This document shows, one piece after another, positions 35,066 through 43,567 of a stretch of 64,000 bases of DNA (positions are counted from its first letter, which is position 1; each line of letters starts with the position of its first letter). The notes below the pieces were generated by a model. That model saw nothing but the letters and a program-made list of their open reading frames with translations. It made no database searches and was not told the DNA's origin. Origin of the DNA: an uncultured Actinomycetes bacterium (lineage in GTDB: Bacteria > Actinomycetota > Thermoleophilia > Solirubrobacterales > 70-9); assembly GCA_946482365.1 (NCBI GenBank), contig CAMLQY010000005.1:1-64000 (forward strand). The letters run 5' to 3'. The translations under genes were made by a program, and so were the position numbers.

Positions 35066-35934
35066 TCGCCTCTGCCCTTCAAAGCGTTCTCGACGAGCGA
35101 GACAGTCTCGAGAGGTATGAACGGGACACGTATTTCCTAGAGGCCATCGCTGACTGGCCCGAGCACGAGGAGCCAGCGTCGCTTGCCCTACTGCTGGTCA
35201 AGCCAGAGGCGTTTGTTGGCGGCCGGCTCGAGGCAATTCTGGACTTCCTCGCCGAGAATCACTTCACCACTTTGGCGTGGCGGGAGGTCACGTTCACGCG
35301 CCATCTGTGCCGCGCCCTGTGGCTGCACGAGTGGTGGCATGCCAGCCTGACCCGGATGGTCCTGGTTGAAGCGCTGATGCAGGCGGGGCCGAGCGTCGTC
35401 TTGATTCTCGAAGACGCCGATGCGGCCATGAACCACAGCGGTTCGAGTCGCCTACAGGCGCTCAAGGGCCCGACCATCCCGTCACATCGCCGATCTCACC
35501 AGCTCCGCGCCCGACTCGACTCGCCGAGCATGATGCTCAACTTCGTGCACACAGCGGACGGAAGCGCCGAGCTGCTTCGTGAGGTCGCTGTGCTGTTCGC
35601 TGCCGATGAGCGCCCCGAACTGTTCTCCGACATAGCTCTCGGACGGAAACTGGGCCGGAACGCGGTCGAGGCCCCGCTTCGCAAGGAGTTTGGTGCAGAC
35701 GCTTGGGCGCACCGGCGGCATGATCTCGCCTATCGACCTGCGGCGGAACGCGTGCTGCGGAGCGGAGTTGGCCAAGAGCTTCCAGACCTCGATGACGTCC
35801 TACTCCGAACGCCCCCAGAGTACTTTCCGCTCAGTGATCTAGAGCCGCTTCGGGCTGCTGTGACGGACGAGGCAAGTCAGTGGGACTGGCTCATCGTTGC
35901 GACGACAATCGCATCGCTGCGAGAGTCGGACTGA
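35062..35934 (+). CDS. Nucleoside-diphosphate-kinase-like protein with C-terminal extension
   Basis: 290 aa, ATGA overlap with the mutase gene. Residues ~40-185 follow the NDPK fold: LLLVKPEAF with Lys47, an ALKGPTIP segment, and NFVHTAD with His163 at the phosphohistidine position, then a LLREVAVLF helix in place of the usual SA..E...FF. About 100 extra residues follow. If active it would phosphorylate an NDP or a phosphorylated small molecule through a phosphohistidine. Pairing with a phosphohexomutase points to a sugar-phosphate or nucleotide intermediate. It is the last gene of the plus-strand run. Confidence 0.68.
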   Translation: MIASALQSVLDERDSLERYERDTYFLEAIADWPEHEEPASLALLLVKPEAFVGGRLEAILDFLAENHFTTLAWREVTFTRHLCRALWLHEWWHASLTRMVLVEALMQAGPSVVLILEDADAAMNHSGSSRLQALKGPTIPSHRRSHQLRARLDSPSMMLNFVHTADGSAELLREVAVLFAADERPELFSDIALGRKLGRNAVEAPLRKEFGADAWAHRRHDLAYRPAAERVLRSGVGQELPDLDDVLLRTPPEYFPLSDLEPLRAAVTDEASQWDWLIVATTIASLRESD

Positions 35935-36047
35935 CTCAAGGCCGAAGTTCTCCGGGTGAGCCCTAGATCACGTCATGCGGCGAATCTCGGGTTCGGATCG
36001 AACCGCAAATTCCGAGTCTTTCGCAGAGCATGCCGACGGCGCTGTAG

Positions 36048-37322
36048 TTAGGCCTGAACGTAGGGCTCTAGCTCGGGCAACGTCGCGGACAGGATCGCGA
36101 GCGCATCCGCCGCTTGGTCGGGCGAGGTCACCATCGGCGGCAGCAGTCGTACCGTGCTGGTTGAACTGAGGCATGGCGAGACCAGCAGCCCTTTTTGCGC
36201 CAGGTCGATCAGTGCCGCCCCGGCGGCCCCGGGGCTGGCGAACTCGATGCCCCAGATCAGACCGGCGCCGCGAACCTCGGCGATCACCGCAGGATGAGCG
36301 GCGGCCAGCTCATGCAGGCCGGCGGAGACGGTCTCCGCAACCGCACCGCTGTTCTCTGCCTCCGCCTCGATCGCCACCAAGGCCGCCCGGCCGGCGGCGC
36401 AGGCGAGCGGATGACCGCTGAAGGTTGCGCTGTGCCAGGTCGGATCGGCAATCAGCGGCGCCGCCAGTGCCTCGGTCGCGACCAAGGCCGAGATCGGCAT
36501 CAGGCCGCCTCCCAGGGCCTTGCCAAAGAGGACCGCGTCGGGCTCGAGGCCGGCGGCGAGCGACGGAGAGAAGGGTCCGCTGCGCCGCAGGCCGACCTGA
36601 ATCTCGTCGCTGATTAGGAAGGCTCCCGCCGCGCGGGCGTCGGTACCCCAGCGGGTGAGGATCGCCGGGTCGAGAACGCGGACTCCCGCCTCGCCCTGGA
36701 TCGGCTCGACGACGAGGGCGGCGACGTCGCCAGCAGCAGCCTCGCGTCGCACCGCCTCGGGGTCGTTGCGCGGAAGCTCGGCGACCGGCCCCAGCAGCGA
36801 CTCGAGGCCCTCGCGGAAGGCGGGGTTGCGGGTCAGGGCGAGAGCTCCGAGCGTCTTGCCGTGGAAGGCGCCCTCGACGACCAAGACTCTCATCCGGCCG
36901 CTGCTGCGGCGAGCCAGCTTCAGCGCCGCCTCGACCGCGTCGGCACCGTCGCTGCCGAGCCAGACGCGCTGCAGGGGGCTCCCACAGCGCTCGCTCAGTT
37001 CGGCGGCGAAGGCGGCCGTCACCGGGTTGGCGAGGACCCGGGTGGTGGTCGGCATCTTTGCCAAGCCGTCCGCGACCGCTGCGAGGACGGTCGGGTGACG
37101 GTGACCGAGCAGAGTCACCGCGTAGGAGCCGAAGTCGAGCAGCTCGCGGCCGTCGGAGAGGGTGACAACGGCGCCGCTCGCCGCCACCTCGACGCTGCCG
37201 CCGCCGAGGACCTTGGCGCTCAGCGCTGCTCCGGGGGAGACGTGGCGCTCGATCTGTTGCAGCGTCAGCCGTGCTTCGTCCTTTTCGAGACCCGTCGGGT
37301 CGACTCGCGGTGTCTCAGTCAC
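36048..37322 (-). CDS. Class III PLP aminotransferase
   Basis: 424 aa. Fold type I class III signatures: VEPIQGEAGV, ISDEIQVGLRR with the PLP-ring aspartate, and the Schiff-base lysine in LFGKALGGG. Related to acetylornithine, ornithine and putrescine aminotransferases. As the last gene of the acyl ligase-ACP-reductase operon it could convert an aldehyde or ketone end of an acyl chain to an amine, as class III enzymes do in several lipid- and polyketide-amine pathways. This role is inferred from neighbours. It overlaps the SRPBCC gene by 8 nt. Confidence 0.85.
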   Translation of the reverse strand: MTETPRVDPTGLEKDEARLTLQQIERHVSPGAALSAKVLGGGSVEVAASGAVVTLSDGRELLDFGSYAVTLLGHRHPTVLAAVADGLAKMPTTTRVLANPVTAAFAAELSERCGSPLQRVWLGSDGADAVEAALKLARRSSGRMRVLVVEGAFHGKTLGALALTRNPAFREGLESLLGPVAELPRNDPEAVRREAAAGDVAALVVEPIQGEAGVRVLDPAILTRWGTDARAAGAFLISDEIQVGLRRSGPFSPSLAAGLEPDAVLFGKALGGGLMPISALVATEALAAPLIADPTWHSATFSGHPLACAAGRAALVAIEAEAENSGAVAETVSAGLHELAAAHPAVIAEVRGAGLIWGIEFASPGAAGAALIDLAQKGLLVSPCLSSTSTVRLLPPMVTSPDQAADALAILSATLPELEPYVQA

Positions 37323-37758
37323 TGGCGACCGAGCGCTCGAGTCCGCGCAGCATCTCCGCGCAGTTCTCTTCCAGCGACCTCTGCGCCACCGGATTCAGCA
37401 TCTCGGCCAGCATCGGGATCCCGATCTCGAAATTGAGCTCGAAGTGAGCGCGGGTCTCGTTCGGGCTGAGTTCTTCGAGTGTCCAGTAGCCGTCGAAGAA
37501 CTCGAGGTCGCCGCGCAGCTGCTTGAAAACGACTTTGTGGGCGTCGTGGTCGAGCTGCTCTTCCTCTTCCCACTCGAGGATTGAACCCTTCAGCAGCACG
37601 GACCATTCGACGCGGCGGGTGTGCTCGTCGTCGGGTCCGACCAGCCGGGCCCAGCGCACGTTTTCCATTGACTCCTCGTAGCTTTCGACGTCCAGCACCG
37701 AATCCCAGACGCGCTCGATCGGCGCGCGGATGTCCTGGTCGATGTTCACTCTTGGCAT
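37315..37758 (-). CDS. SRPBCC (polyketide cyclase / START-like) protein
   Basis: 147 aa from the ATG at 37758. The helix-grip fold is indicated by an N-terminal strand (NIDQDIRAPIERVWDSVLDVESYEE) with the RVWD helix, alternating strands and a long C-terminal helix (NPVAQRSLEENCAEMLRGLE). Such proteins bind hydrophobic ligands and some cyclise polyketides. It lies between the reductase and aminotransferase genes of the operon and may hold or shape the acyl intermediate. Confidence 0.78.
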   Translation of the reverse strand: MPRVNIDQDIRAPIERVWDSVLDVESYEESMENVRWARLVGPDDEHTRRVEWSVLLKGSILEWEEEEQLDHDAHKVVFKQLRGDLEFFDGYWTLEELSPNETRAHFELNFEIGIPMLAEMLNPVAQRSLEENCAEMLRGLERSVASD

Positions 37759-37765
37759 GGTTCGG

Positions 37766-38830
37766 TCACCTCTCCTCGACGGTGGTCTCGGGATTCGGGG
37801 AACGCCATGCCCGCGGCGCCAGCGCCGCAACACGGGGGTTTGCCCCGGCCCAGTAGATGGTTGACGTCCGTAGGCAGGGGAGAACCTCGCCGACCTCGAG
37901 GTCGGGCCGCAGCGGCTCAGCCAGCGCCAAGTAGGGCTCGAAGCTCTCCAGCAGCTCCATGATCAGCAGTTGACGGGGGCTGAGGTGCTGCTGGGCGAAC
38001 GGGCGGTGGAAACGCCGCCAGCGCTCCGGCTCGATCAGGGGCGGGCATGCGAGCGGCTCGTGGCCACGCGCCTGCCTCCACTCGTTGAGTGAGCCGACGA
38101 TGCCCGCGATCGCCTCCTCGACGCGCGGCGCTGTCTCGCCGGCGGCGATGGTCAGCACCGCCTCGTCCGCTCTGGCGCCGCCCGTCGCGAGCTCTACCAG
38201 CAGGCGGCAGAGGTCATCGACCGGGATCGCGTCAAAGCGGGCCTCGGGGTCGGCGACCACCGCCGGCACAGTGCCGATCGTCAGCCCCCGGATTAGCGTG
38301 TACATGCCCGCGAAGCGGGCGGCGCGTCCGTCGCTGCGGCGGCCGACGATCAACGGCGGTCGCACCACGGTCAGGCGGGGGAAGGCGTCGCGCGCGACCC
38401 GCTCGGCGTGCGCCTTCGACCACTCGTAAGTGTTGCGATAGTCGGCCGGATCCGCCGATTCGACATCGCCGCGCAGCCCGACCGCGTACGCGGTCGAGAC
38501 ATGGACGACGCGGGTCTCGGCTCCCACCAGCGGTTCCAGCGCGAGGACGCTCGCGACGTTTGCCGCCGTCGCTTCCTCCTCGCTCATCGTCCAGCGGGTG
38601 TTGGCGGCGGCGTTGACGATCACGTCCCAGCGGCGATGCAGCGGAACCGGTGCTGGCTCGCCGCTCATATCCCAGGCGATGACGTCTGGGTCATGCGGGG
38701 CGCCGCGGCGGCTGACGCCGACAACCTCGGCGTCTCCCTCGCGCAAATGCCCGACCACCTCGCTCCCAACCAGGCCGGTGGCGCCAGTGACCAGCACGGT
38801 GGAGCCCGACAACGACTGCGAAGCGCTCAC
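37766..38830 (-). CDS. Extended SDR, thioester-reductase/epimerase-like
   Basis: 354 aa. TGATGLVGSEV is the NAD(P) turn; STAY and YEWSK provide the catalytic Ser/Tyr/Lys. Residues after 250 form a substrate domain (ERWRRFHRPFAQQHLSPRQ). The arrangement resembles the NAD-binding_4 family, which includes thioester reductases that release carrier-bound acyl chains as aldehydes, though nucleotide-sugar epimerases are also related. The ATGA overlap with the ACP gene supports action on an ACP-bound substrate. Confidence 0.72.
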   Translation of the reverse strand: MSASQSLSGSTVLVTGATGLVGSEVVGHLREGDAEVVGVSRRGAPHDPDVIAWDMSGEPAPVPLHRRWDVIVNAAANTRWTMSEEEATAANVASVLALEPLVGAETRVVHVSTAYAVGLRGDVESADPADYRNTYEWSKAHAERVARDAFPRLTVVRPPLIVGRRSDGRAARFAGMYTLIRGLTIGTVPAVVADPEARFDAIPVDDLCRLLVELATGGARADEAVLTIAAGETAPRVEEAIAGIVGSLNEWRQARGHEPLACPPLIEPERWRRFHRPFAQQHLSPRQLLIMELLESFEPYLALAEPLRPDLEVGEVLPCLRTSTIYWAGANPRVAALAPRAWRSPNPETTVEER

Positions 38831-39099
38831 CCGAGTAGCGCCCGGGCGGCCTGAGCTTCCTTGGCAATGCGTTCGAGGTCGGCGACCCGTTCGATTCCAA
38901 TCAGCGCCTGCTCCTCTAGCGGCGGTAGGCCGAGTCTGGCCTCGATCACAACCAGCAGCTCGACGAGGCCGAGGGAGTCGAAGCCGAGCTCGGCGACCAG
39001 CGTGGTCTCGGGCGTCACCTCCGTGACCCCGAGCGGCGACATCTCCACGATCACCTCGCGGACCGCAGCCACGGCGCCTGCCTCGGGGTCCGAGTTCAC
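38827..39099 (-). CDS. Acyl carrier protein
   Basis: 90 aa from GTG at 39099, preceded by AAGGAG. The phosphopantetheine site is GFDSLGLVEL, followed by a helix II/III pattern (VVIEARLGLPPLEEQ). It overlaps the reductase gene. It likely receives the acyl chain from the acyl-AMP ligase of the same operon and is activated by the phosphopantetheinyl transferase encoded at 43568. Confidence 0.9.
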   Translation of the reverse strand: MNSDPEAGAVAAVREVIVEMSPLGVTEVTPETTLVAELGFDSLGLVELLVVIEARLGLPPLEEQALIGIERVADLERIAKEAQAARALLG

Positions 39100-39160
39100 G
39101 GCTCCTTGATAACAGCCGCGCGCCGGAATTCCGAAAACTGCGGCGGGGATGCGAGCACGC

Positions 39161-39925
39161 TCAGGTGGGTCCGATCTTAGGGTCGTCGACGCGGAAGCGG
39201 GAGACGGCGACGATTGCAGAGAGGAGAGAAAATCCAAGGAGCACCAGGACGGACATCAGGACGGTTTGACCGCCGAAGATCGCGTGCTTGTAACCCTGCA
39301 TCGCCCAGTAGCTCGGCACCAACGGCGCGACGCTCTGCGCCCATGGCGGTAGGAGGGCGTAGGGAACGAGGGCGCCGGCGCACCCGCCCATCACGAGGGC
39401 GCCCACTGCGACCGCGGCGTTAGCCTGCATGTAGGTTCGGCAAACGCCGGTGACGGCGATCCCTGTCGTCACCAGGAAGACGGCGAACGAGCAGCCGACG
39501 GCACCCAGCCCCAGCCACGACCCCCGCACGTGCAGGCCCATCAACAGGCCGGCGAAGCCGAAGAGGAGTACGAACTGAAGCGTTATCTCTACCAGCGGCG
39601 TCACCATCTTCCCGAGCAGGATCTCGGCTGTCCCCGCCGGGCTCGCCCGGAGCCGATCCCAGGTTCTCCATGTGTGTTCTCGAAAGAACCCGCTGCAGGT
39701 GTTCATGACGAGGAAGAAGCCGAATGTGACCGCCATTCCGGGGACCACCTGCTCGGCGCCGGTAGCCCTGGGCAAGCCCGCGAAGTGGAAGGCAGCTTTG
39801 AAAGCAGGCTGCAGGAACGGCGCCACGACAAGCGGTAGCACGATGAGCGGGACCACCGCCATCGGATCGGTGCGGAGGATGCGCAGGTCCTGCCTGGCGA
39901 TTGCGGCGATTCGTCCCAGGCTCAC
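39161..39925 (-). CDS. ABC-2 type transporter permease
   Basis: 254 aa with about six hydrophobic segments (for example VVPLIVLPLVVAPFL, FGFFLVMNTCSGFF, LQFVLLFGFAGLLMG, SVLVLLGFSLLSAIV). The N-terminal cytoplasmic RQDLRILRTDP and the central FFREH...WDRLRASP coupling segment match ABC-2 exporters of drugs or lipids. It overlaps the ATPase gene by 4 nt. Confidence 0.88.
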   Translation of the reverse strand: MSLGRIAAIARQDLRILRTDPMAVVPLIVLPLVVAPFLQPAFKAAFHFAGLPRATGAEQVVPGMAVTFGFFLVMNTCSGFFREHTWRTWDRLRASPAGTAEILLGKMVTPLVEITLQFVLLFGFAGLLMGLHVRGSWLGLGAVGCSFAVFLVTTGIAVTGVCRTYMQANAAVAVGALVMGGCAGALVPYALLPPWAQSVAPLVPSYWAMQGYKHAIFGGQTVLMSVLVLLGFSLLSAIVAVSRFRVDDPKIGPT

Positions 39926-40845
39926 GGCGGCCCTCCGTTCGCGGCGCCAGCGGTGACCGATAGGAAGACGCTCTCGAGGCTCGGCTGCAGCAACTTGATC
40001 TCCCGCAGCTCTGCCCCGGACCGACCGAGCCCGCCGACGAGATCGGCCGCGGTGATCGCAGGCGAGTCATCGGCCGGGACCCGGAGGATATTTTCGGCGA
40101 CGACGACGGCTCCCGCCGGCAGGTCGAGGCTAGCGGGGAGCTCGTCGAAGCTAAGTTCGACGAAGGAGCCGCCGAAGTTGCTGATCAGATGGGGGATTGA
40201 GCCGGTGGTGAGTACCCGGCCTTCATGCAGGATCACCACCCGGTGAGCCTCGAGCGTTTCGATCTCGTGCAGGTAGTGGGTCGAATAGACCACTGCCGAG
40301 CCTTGGTCGGCCAGCGACCTGACCAAGTCAAGGAGCTGGTTGCGGGTCTGGACGTCGACTCCGGCCGTCACCTCGTCGAGCAGGAGCAGGGGCGGGCGGT
40401 GGAGGACGATCATCGCCGTGTGCAGGCGTCTCACCTCGCCACCGGAGAGGTGTCGGGCGCGGCGATCGAGTAGGTCGCTGAGCGAGAACGCCTCGGCCAC
40501 CTCATCGATCCGTCGCTTGAGCTCGTGCCTGCGCAATCCTGCGAGTTCACCGAAGAAACGCAGATTGTCGAAAACCGAGACGGTCGGGTAGATCCCCGTC
40601 TCCTGCGGGGCCAAGCCGAGTTGTCGTCGGGCCAGATCGGGATGTGTGGCCGCGTCGATCCCTTTCAGCCAGACATTGCCCCGGTCCGGTTTGCGCAGAC
40701 CCGCTATGGCGGAGACCAGCGTTGACTTTCCTGCTCCGTTCTGGCCCAAGAGGGCGACAATCTCGCCCCGGTCCACGTCGAGGTCGACACCGTTTAGTGC
40801 TTTGACCGGCCCATAGCTCTTATGGACCCCCCTCACCTTCAGCAC
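39922..40845 (-). CDS. ABC transporter ATP-binding protein
   Basis: 307 aa. Walker A GQNGAGKST, Q-loop LAPQETG, signature LSGGEVRRL, Walker B LLLLDEVTAGVD and the H-loop STHYLHE are all present. The C-terminal ~90 residues form the extra domain of DrrA-type exporters. With the adjacent permease it forms an exporter, presumably for the cluster product. It overlaps the acyl-AMP ligase gene by 7 nt. Confidence 0.92.
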   Translation of the reverse strand: MLKVRGVHKSYGPVKALNGVDLDVDRGEIVALLGQNGAGKSTLVSAIAGLRKPDRGNVWLKGIDAATHPDLARRQLGLAPQETGIYPTVSVFDNLRFFGELAGLRRHELKRRIDEVAEAFSLSDLLDRRARHLSGGEVRRLHTAMIVLHRPPLLLLDEVTAGVDVQTRNQLLDLVRSLADQGSAVVYSTHYLHEIETLEAHRVVILHEGRVLTTGSIPHLISNFGGSFVELSFDELPASLDLPAGAVVVAENILRVPADDSPAITAADLVGGLGRSGAELREIKLLQPSLESVFLSVTAGAANGGPP

Positions 40846-42512
40846 TGAGGCGACCCAGTCTGTTGGTGGGAGGTGGCCGGTGTTGTGTTCCGACCGCTCA
40901 GTCTCACTCGGATGCCGATTCCGGGGTCGCCAGCTATCTCGCGGCAGCGGTAGCGCTGGGCCTTGCCGCTGGGCGTCTTCGGAAACTGCCCACGGCTGAG
41001 GAAGACGAAGTCCTTGATCGAGAGACCGCAGGCTTCGACCGTGCGGCGGTAGAGGCGCGCGGCCAGCGCCTCGGCGTCGAGCTCTGTGTTGAGGACCTCG
41101 GCGACCAGGGTCACCTGGCGGACGCCGCCGACGTGGACGTCGACTATCGCGCAGTTGCCCTCCTGGATCGTTTCCTCCTCCGCGAGGGTGCGCTCGACGT
41201 CCTGGACGTAGACATTCCGCCCATGGGTGGTGAGAAGATCGTCGTTGCGGCCGCTGATGAACAGCTTTCCCTCATGGAGGAAGCCGATGTCGCCGGTGTA
41301 AAGCTCGCCCCCGCGGAAGCGGGCGGCGGTCAGCTCCGGGTTGCTGAAGTAGCGCGTTCCGAGCGCGGTGCTGCGGACCACGATTTCGCTGTTCTCGGGC
41401 TCGATCCTGACTGCGACGTCGCGCAGCTCGTCGCCAGTCGAGACCAGGCGGCGGGCGCTCGGATGGTCCGGCTCGACCGGCTCGACCCGGCCCGCGGCGA
41501 GGGCGGTGACGTCGACGTCGAGGTACTCGGGTGCGGTGTCAAGGTCGTCGATCGTGACCGCCAGGGTCGCCTCGGCGAGGCCGTAGGCGGGGGTCAGCGC
41601 CTCCATGGTCAGGCCGCGCGGCGCGAACGTGCGGGCCGCATCGGTCAGCGTCGGCCAGAGGATCTCCTCGGCCCCGACCAAGCAGAGACGTAGCTTCAGC
41701 GGCTTGCCGCTCGAGCGCACCCGCTCCAATCGGGTGGCGACGTCGAGGGCGAAGGGCGGCGCGGCGGTGATCGTGGCGCCGAAGTCGGAGCAGTCATCAA
41801 ACCAGGAGCGGGGCGCTCCGAGGAACCGCTCGGGCGATCCGACGACGCCGGGGATCCCGTTGTACCAGCCCATCATCAGGCAGCCGAAGAAGCCCATGTC
41901 GTGCGACATCGGCAGCCACGAGCAGCCCAAGTCACGCTCCGGATCGATCCCCATCTTCTCCGAGAGGGCGCTGAGGTGGGCGTCGATGGCCCTGCCGGTG
42001 AGCTCGACCCCGCGCGGTTCGCTGGTCGTCCCCGAGGAGAACTGAATGAATAGCGTCTCGTCTTCCGGCGGTGGCGAGAGGTCCCTCGTTCCCGGAGTTT
42101 CGAGCAGGCTGCGGCAGCCGACGATGTCGACGCCGATCTCGGTGTCGGGGGGCATGAAGGCGAGGAACCGATCTTCGGCAACCAGACACTTGGCGTCGAG
42201 CAGGGAGCAGAGCCGGCGCAGCTGCGCTGTGTACTGGGCGACGTCCATTCCCCGCGCGATGATCGGCAGCGAGGCGACCCTGGCGCCGAGCATCCAGGCA
42301 CCGCCGGCGGCCGGCAGGGCATCGGGGCCATTGGTCAGCACCGCGGCGACGACGTCTCCCTGTCGCACCCCGCGTTTGTATAGGCCGGCGGCCGCGTGCC
42401 TCGTTTCTGCGATGCCCTCGCCCCAGGTCCGTCGCCGGAAGGCGGATCCATCCCACTGCCACGTCTCTTGCGACAGCGCTTTCGGCAGCAGCAGCCGATC
42501 CCACAGGTTCAT
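40839..42512 (-). CDS. Fatty acyl-AMP ligase (FAAL-type)
   Basis: 557 aa. Adenylate-forming motifs: QFSSGTTSEPRG (P-loop), SWLPMSHDMGF (a FAAL hallmark), YGLAEATLAVT, YTGDIGFLHEGKLFISGR, and the C-terminal catalytic lysine in PKTPSGKAQR. FAALs activate fatty acids as acyl-adenylates and load them onto an ACP rather than CoA. It is the first gene of the minus-strand operon and is divergent from the hydrolase gene. The chain loaded is unknown. Confidence 0.88.
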   Translation of the reverse strand: MNLWDRLLLPKALSQETWQWDGSAFRRRTWGEGIAETRHAAAGLYKRGVRQGDVVAAVLTNGPDALPAAGGAWMLGARVASLPIIARGMDVAQYTAQLRRLCSLLDAKCLVAEDRFLAFMPPDTEIGVDIVGCRSLLETPGTRDLSPPPEDETLFIQFSSGTTSEPRGVELTGRAIDAHLSALSEKMGIDPERDLGCSWLPMSHDMGFFGCLMMGWYNGIPGVVGSPERFLGAPRSWFDDCSDFGATITAAPPFALDVATRLERVRSSGKPLKLRLCLVGAEEILWPTLTDAARTFAPRGLTMEALTPAYGLAEATLAVTIDDLDTAPEYLDVDVTALAAGRVEPVEPDHPSARRLVSTGDELRDVAVRIEPENSEIVVRSTALGTRYFSNPELTAARFRGGELYTGDIGFLHEGKLFISGRNDDLLTTHGRNVYVQDVERTLAEEETIQEGNCAIVDVHVGGVRQVTLVAEVLNTELDAEALAARLYRRTVEACGLSIKDFVFLSRGQFPKTPSGKAQRYRCREIAGDPGIGIRVRLSGRNTTPATSHQQTGSPQC

Positions 42513-42652
42513 CGCGCCTGCCCCCCGGCGGTTGTTTGCGCTGGGGACTTCACCGTAGGCGCGCGCGCGAAGTCAAAACGCCGGCGCCGTCAGGCGTGGA
42601 TTTGAACGTGGGCCGGGGTCACCGTACCGTCGGCCAGGGAGATACCGGAGAG
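42513..42652. promoter_or_regulatory. Divergent promoter region of the PKS cluster
   Basis: 140 nt separate the acyl-AMP ligase gene (minus) and hydrolase gene (plus). Both seven-gene and three-gene transcripts must begin near here. GGAGAG directly precedes the ATG at 42653. No obvious sigma-factor box is visible. Confidence 0.4.
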
Positions 42653-43507
42653 ATGATCCTCAACACGCGCAGATGGGGTGAGGAAAGGCAGGAGGGCGTC
42701 GTCTGCATCCACGGTGTCGGGCAGCACGGCGGGGTCTTCGCGGAACTCGGAGAACACCTCGCGGAGCATGGGCACGCGGTCACCGCTGTCGACCTCCGGG
42801 GTCACGGTGATTCGGGGCGCGAGCCGCCCTGGAACGTCGAGCGCCACCTGCAGGACCTGCTCGAGACCTTCGACGCCCGCGGGATCCGCCGCGCCACCCT
42901 GGTCGGCCACAGCTTTGGCGGCCGGGTTGCGGCGGCGCTCGCCGCCGCTGCCGGCGAGCGGACCGCGTGTCTGGTCCTGCTCGAGCCCGGTCTCCAGATC
43001 CCCCCTGACCGGGCGCTGCAGGGGGCTGAAATGGATCGGCTTGACTGGAGCTTCGAGACCCCCGAGGGCGCGGTCAATGCGCTGCTCGGCCGCGACGACG
43101 CGGCGGCGACCCCGCGCGAGGTGGTCGAGAGCTATGTCCGCGATGACGTCCGCCAAGGCCCCGATGGGCGCTATCGGTTCCGCTTCTGCCCCTGCGCCGC
43201 GGTCACTGCCTGGAGCGAGATGGCGCTGCCGGCACCGCCGATCGCACTGGTGCCGACCCTGATCATCCGCACCGAGGTCTCACTGGTCAGCTTCGGGGTC
43301 GAACAGCGCTACCGCGAAGAGCTGGGGGCGGGGCTGACAGTGGCCAAGGTGCCGAACGGGCACAACGTCCTCTGGGAGAGCCCGGCGGAGACGATCGCCG
43401 CGACCGCCGGCTTCCTCGAGGTCGGGGTCGAGGCCGCCGGCGGTGTCCTGGAGGGGCCGGTGCCGGGCTACTTCGAGGGCTCGGGAGCGTTCCGGCCACT
43501 GGTCTGA
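42653..43507 (+). CDS. Alpha/beta hydrolase (possible type II thioesterase)
   Basis: 284 aa from the ATG at 42653. VCIHGVGQHGG (oxyanion hole), DLRGHGDS, the nucleophile elbow GHSFGG and a late histidine in PNGHNVLWE make a complete hydrolase triad. A lid domain occupies ~130-210. The tail after residue 255 is glycine- and proline-rich. Preceding the PPTase and PKS genes, it may edit or release acyl chains, since the PKS has no thioesterase domain. Confidence 0.78.
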   Translation: MILNTRRWGEERQEGVVCIHGVGQHGGVFAELGEHLAEHGHAVTAVDLRGHGDSGREPPWNVERHLQDLLETFDARGIRRATLVGHSFGGRVAAALAAAAGERTACLVLLEPGLQIPPDRALQGAEMDRLDWSFETPEGAVNALLGRDDAAATPREVVESYVRDDVRQGPDGRYRFRFCPCAAVTAWSEMALPAPPIALVPTLIIRTEVSLVSFGVEQRYREELGAGLTVAKVPNGHNVLWESPAETIAATAGFLEVGVEAAGGVLEGPVPGYFEGSGAFRPLV

Positions 43508-43521
43508 GGATGGAGACCGGC

Positions 43522-43556
43522 GCGGTGGCCCACCGCATTTCTCCCGACATCGGGAG
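43522..43556 (+). promoter_or_regulatory. Two tandem hairpins upstream of the PPTase start
   Basis: GCGGTG-GCC-CACCGC (43522-43536) is followed by the 16-bp palindrome CTCCCGACATCGGGAG (43541-43556), which overlaps the likely ribosome-binding site (GGGAGG) of the gene starting at 43568. Folding would hide that site, or the palindrome could be a regulator's binding site. Confidence 0.35.
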
Positions 43557-43567
43557 GTCGAGTCGGG

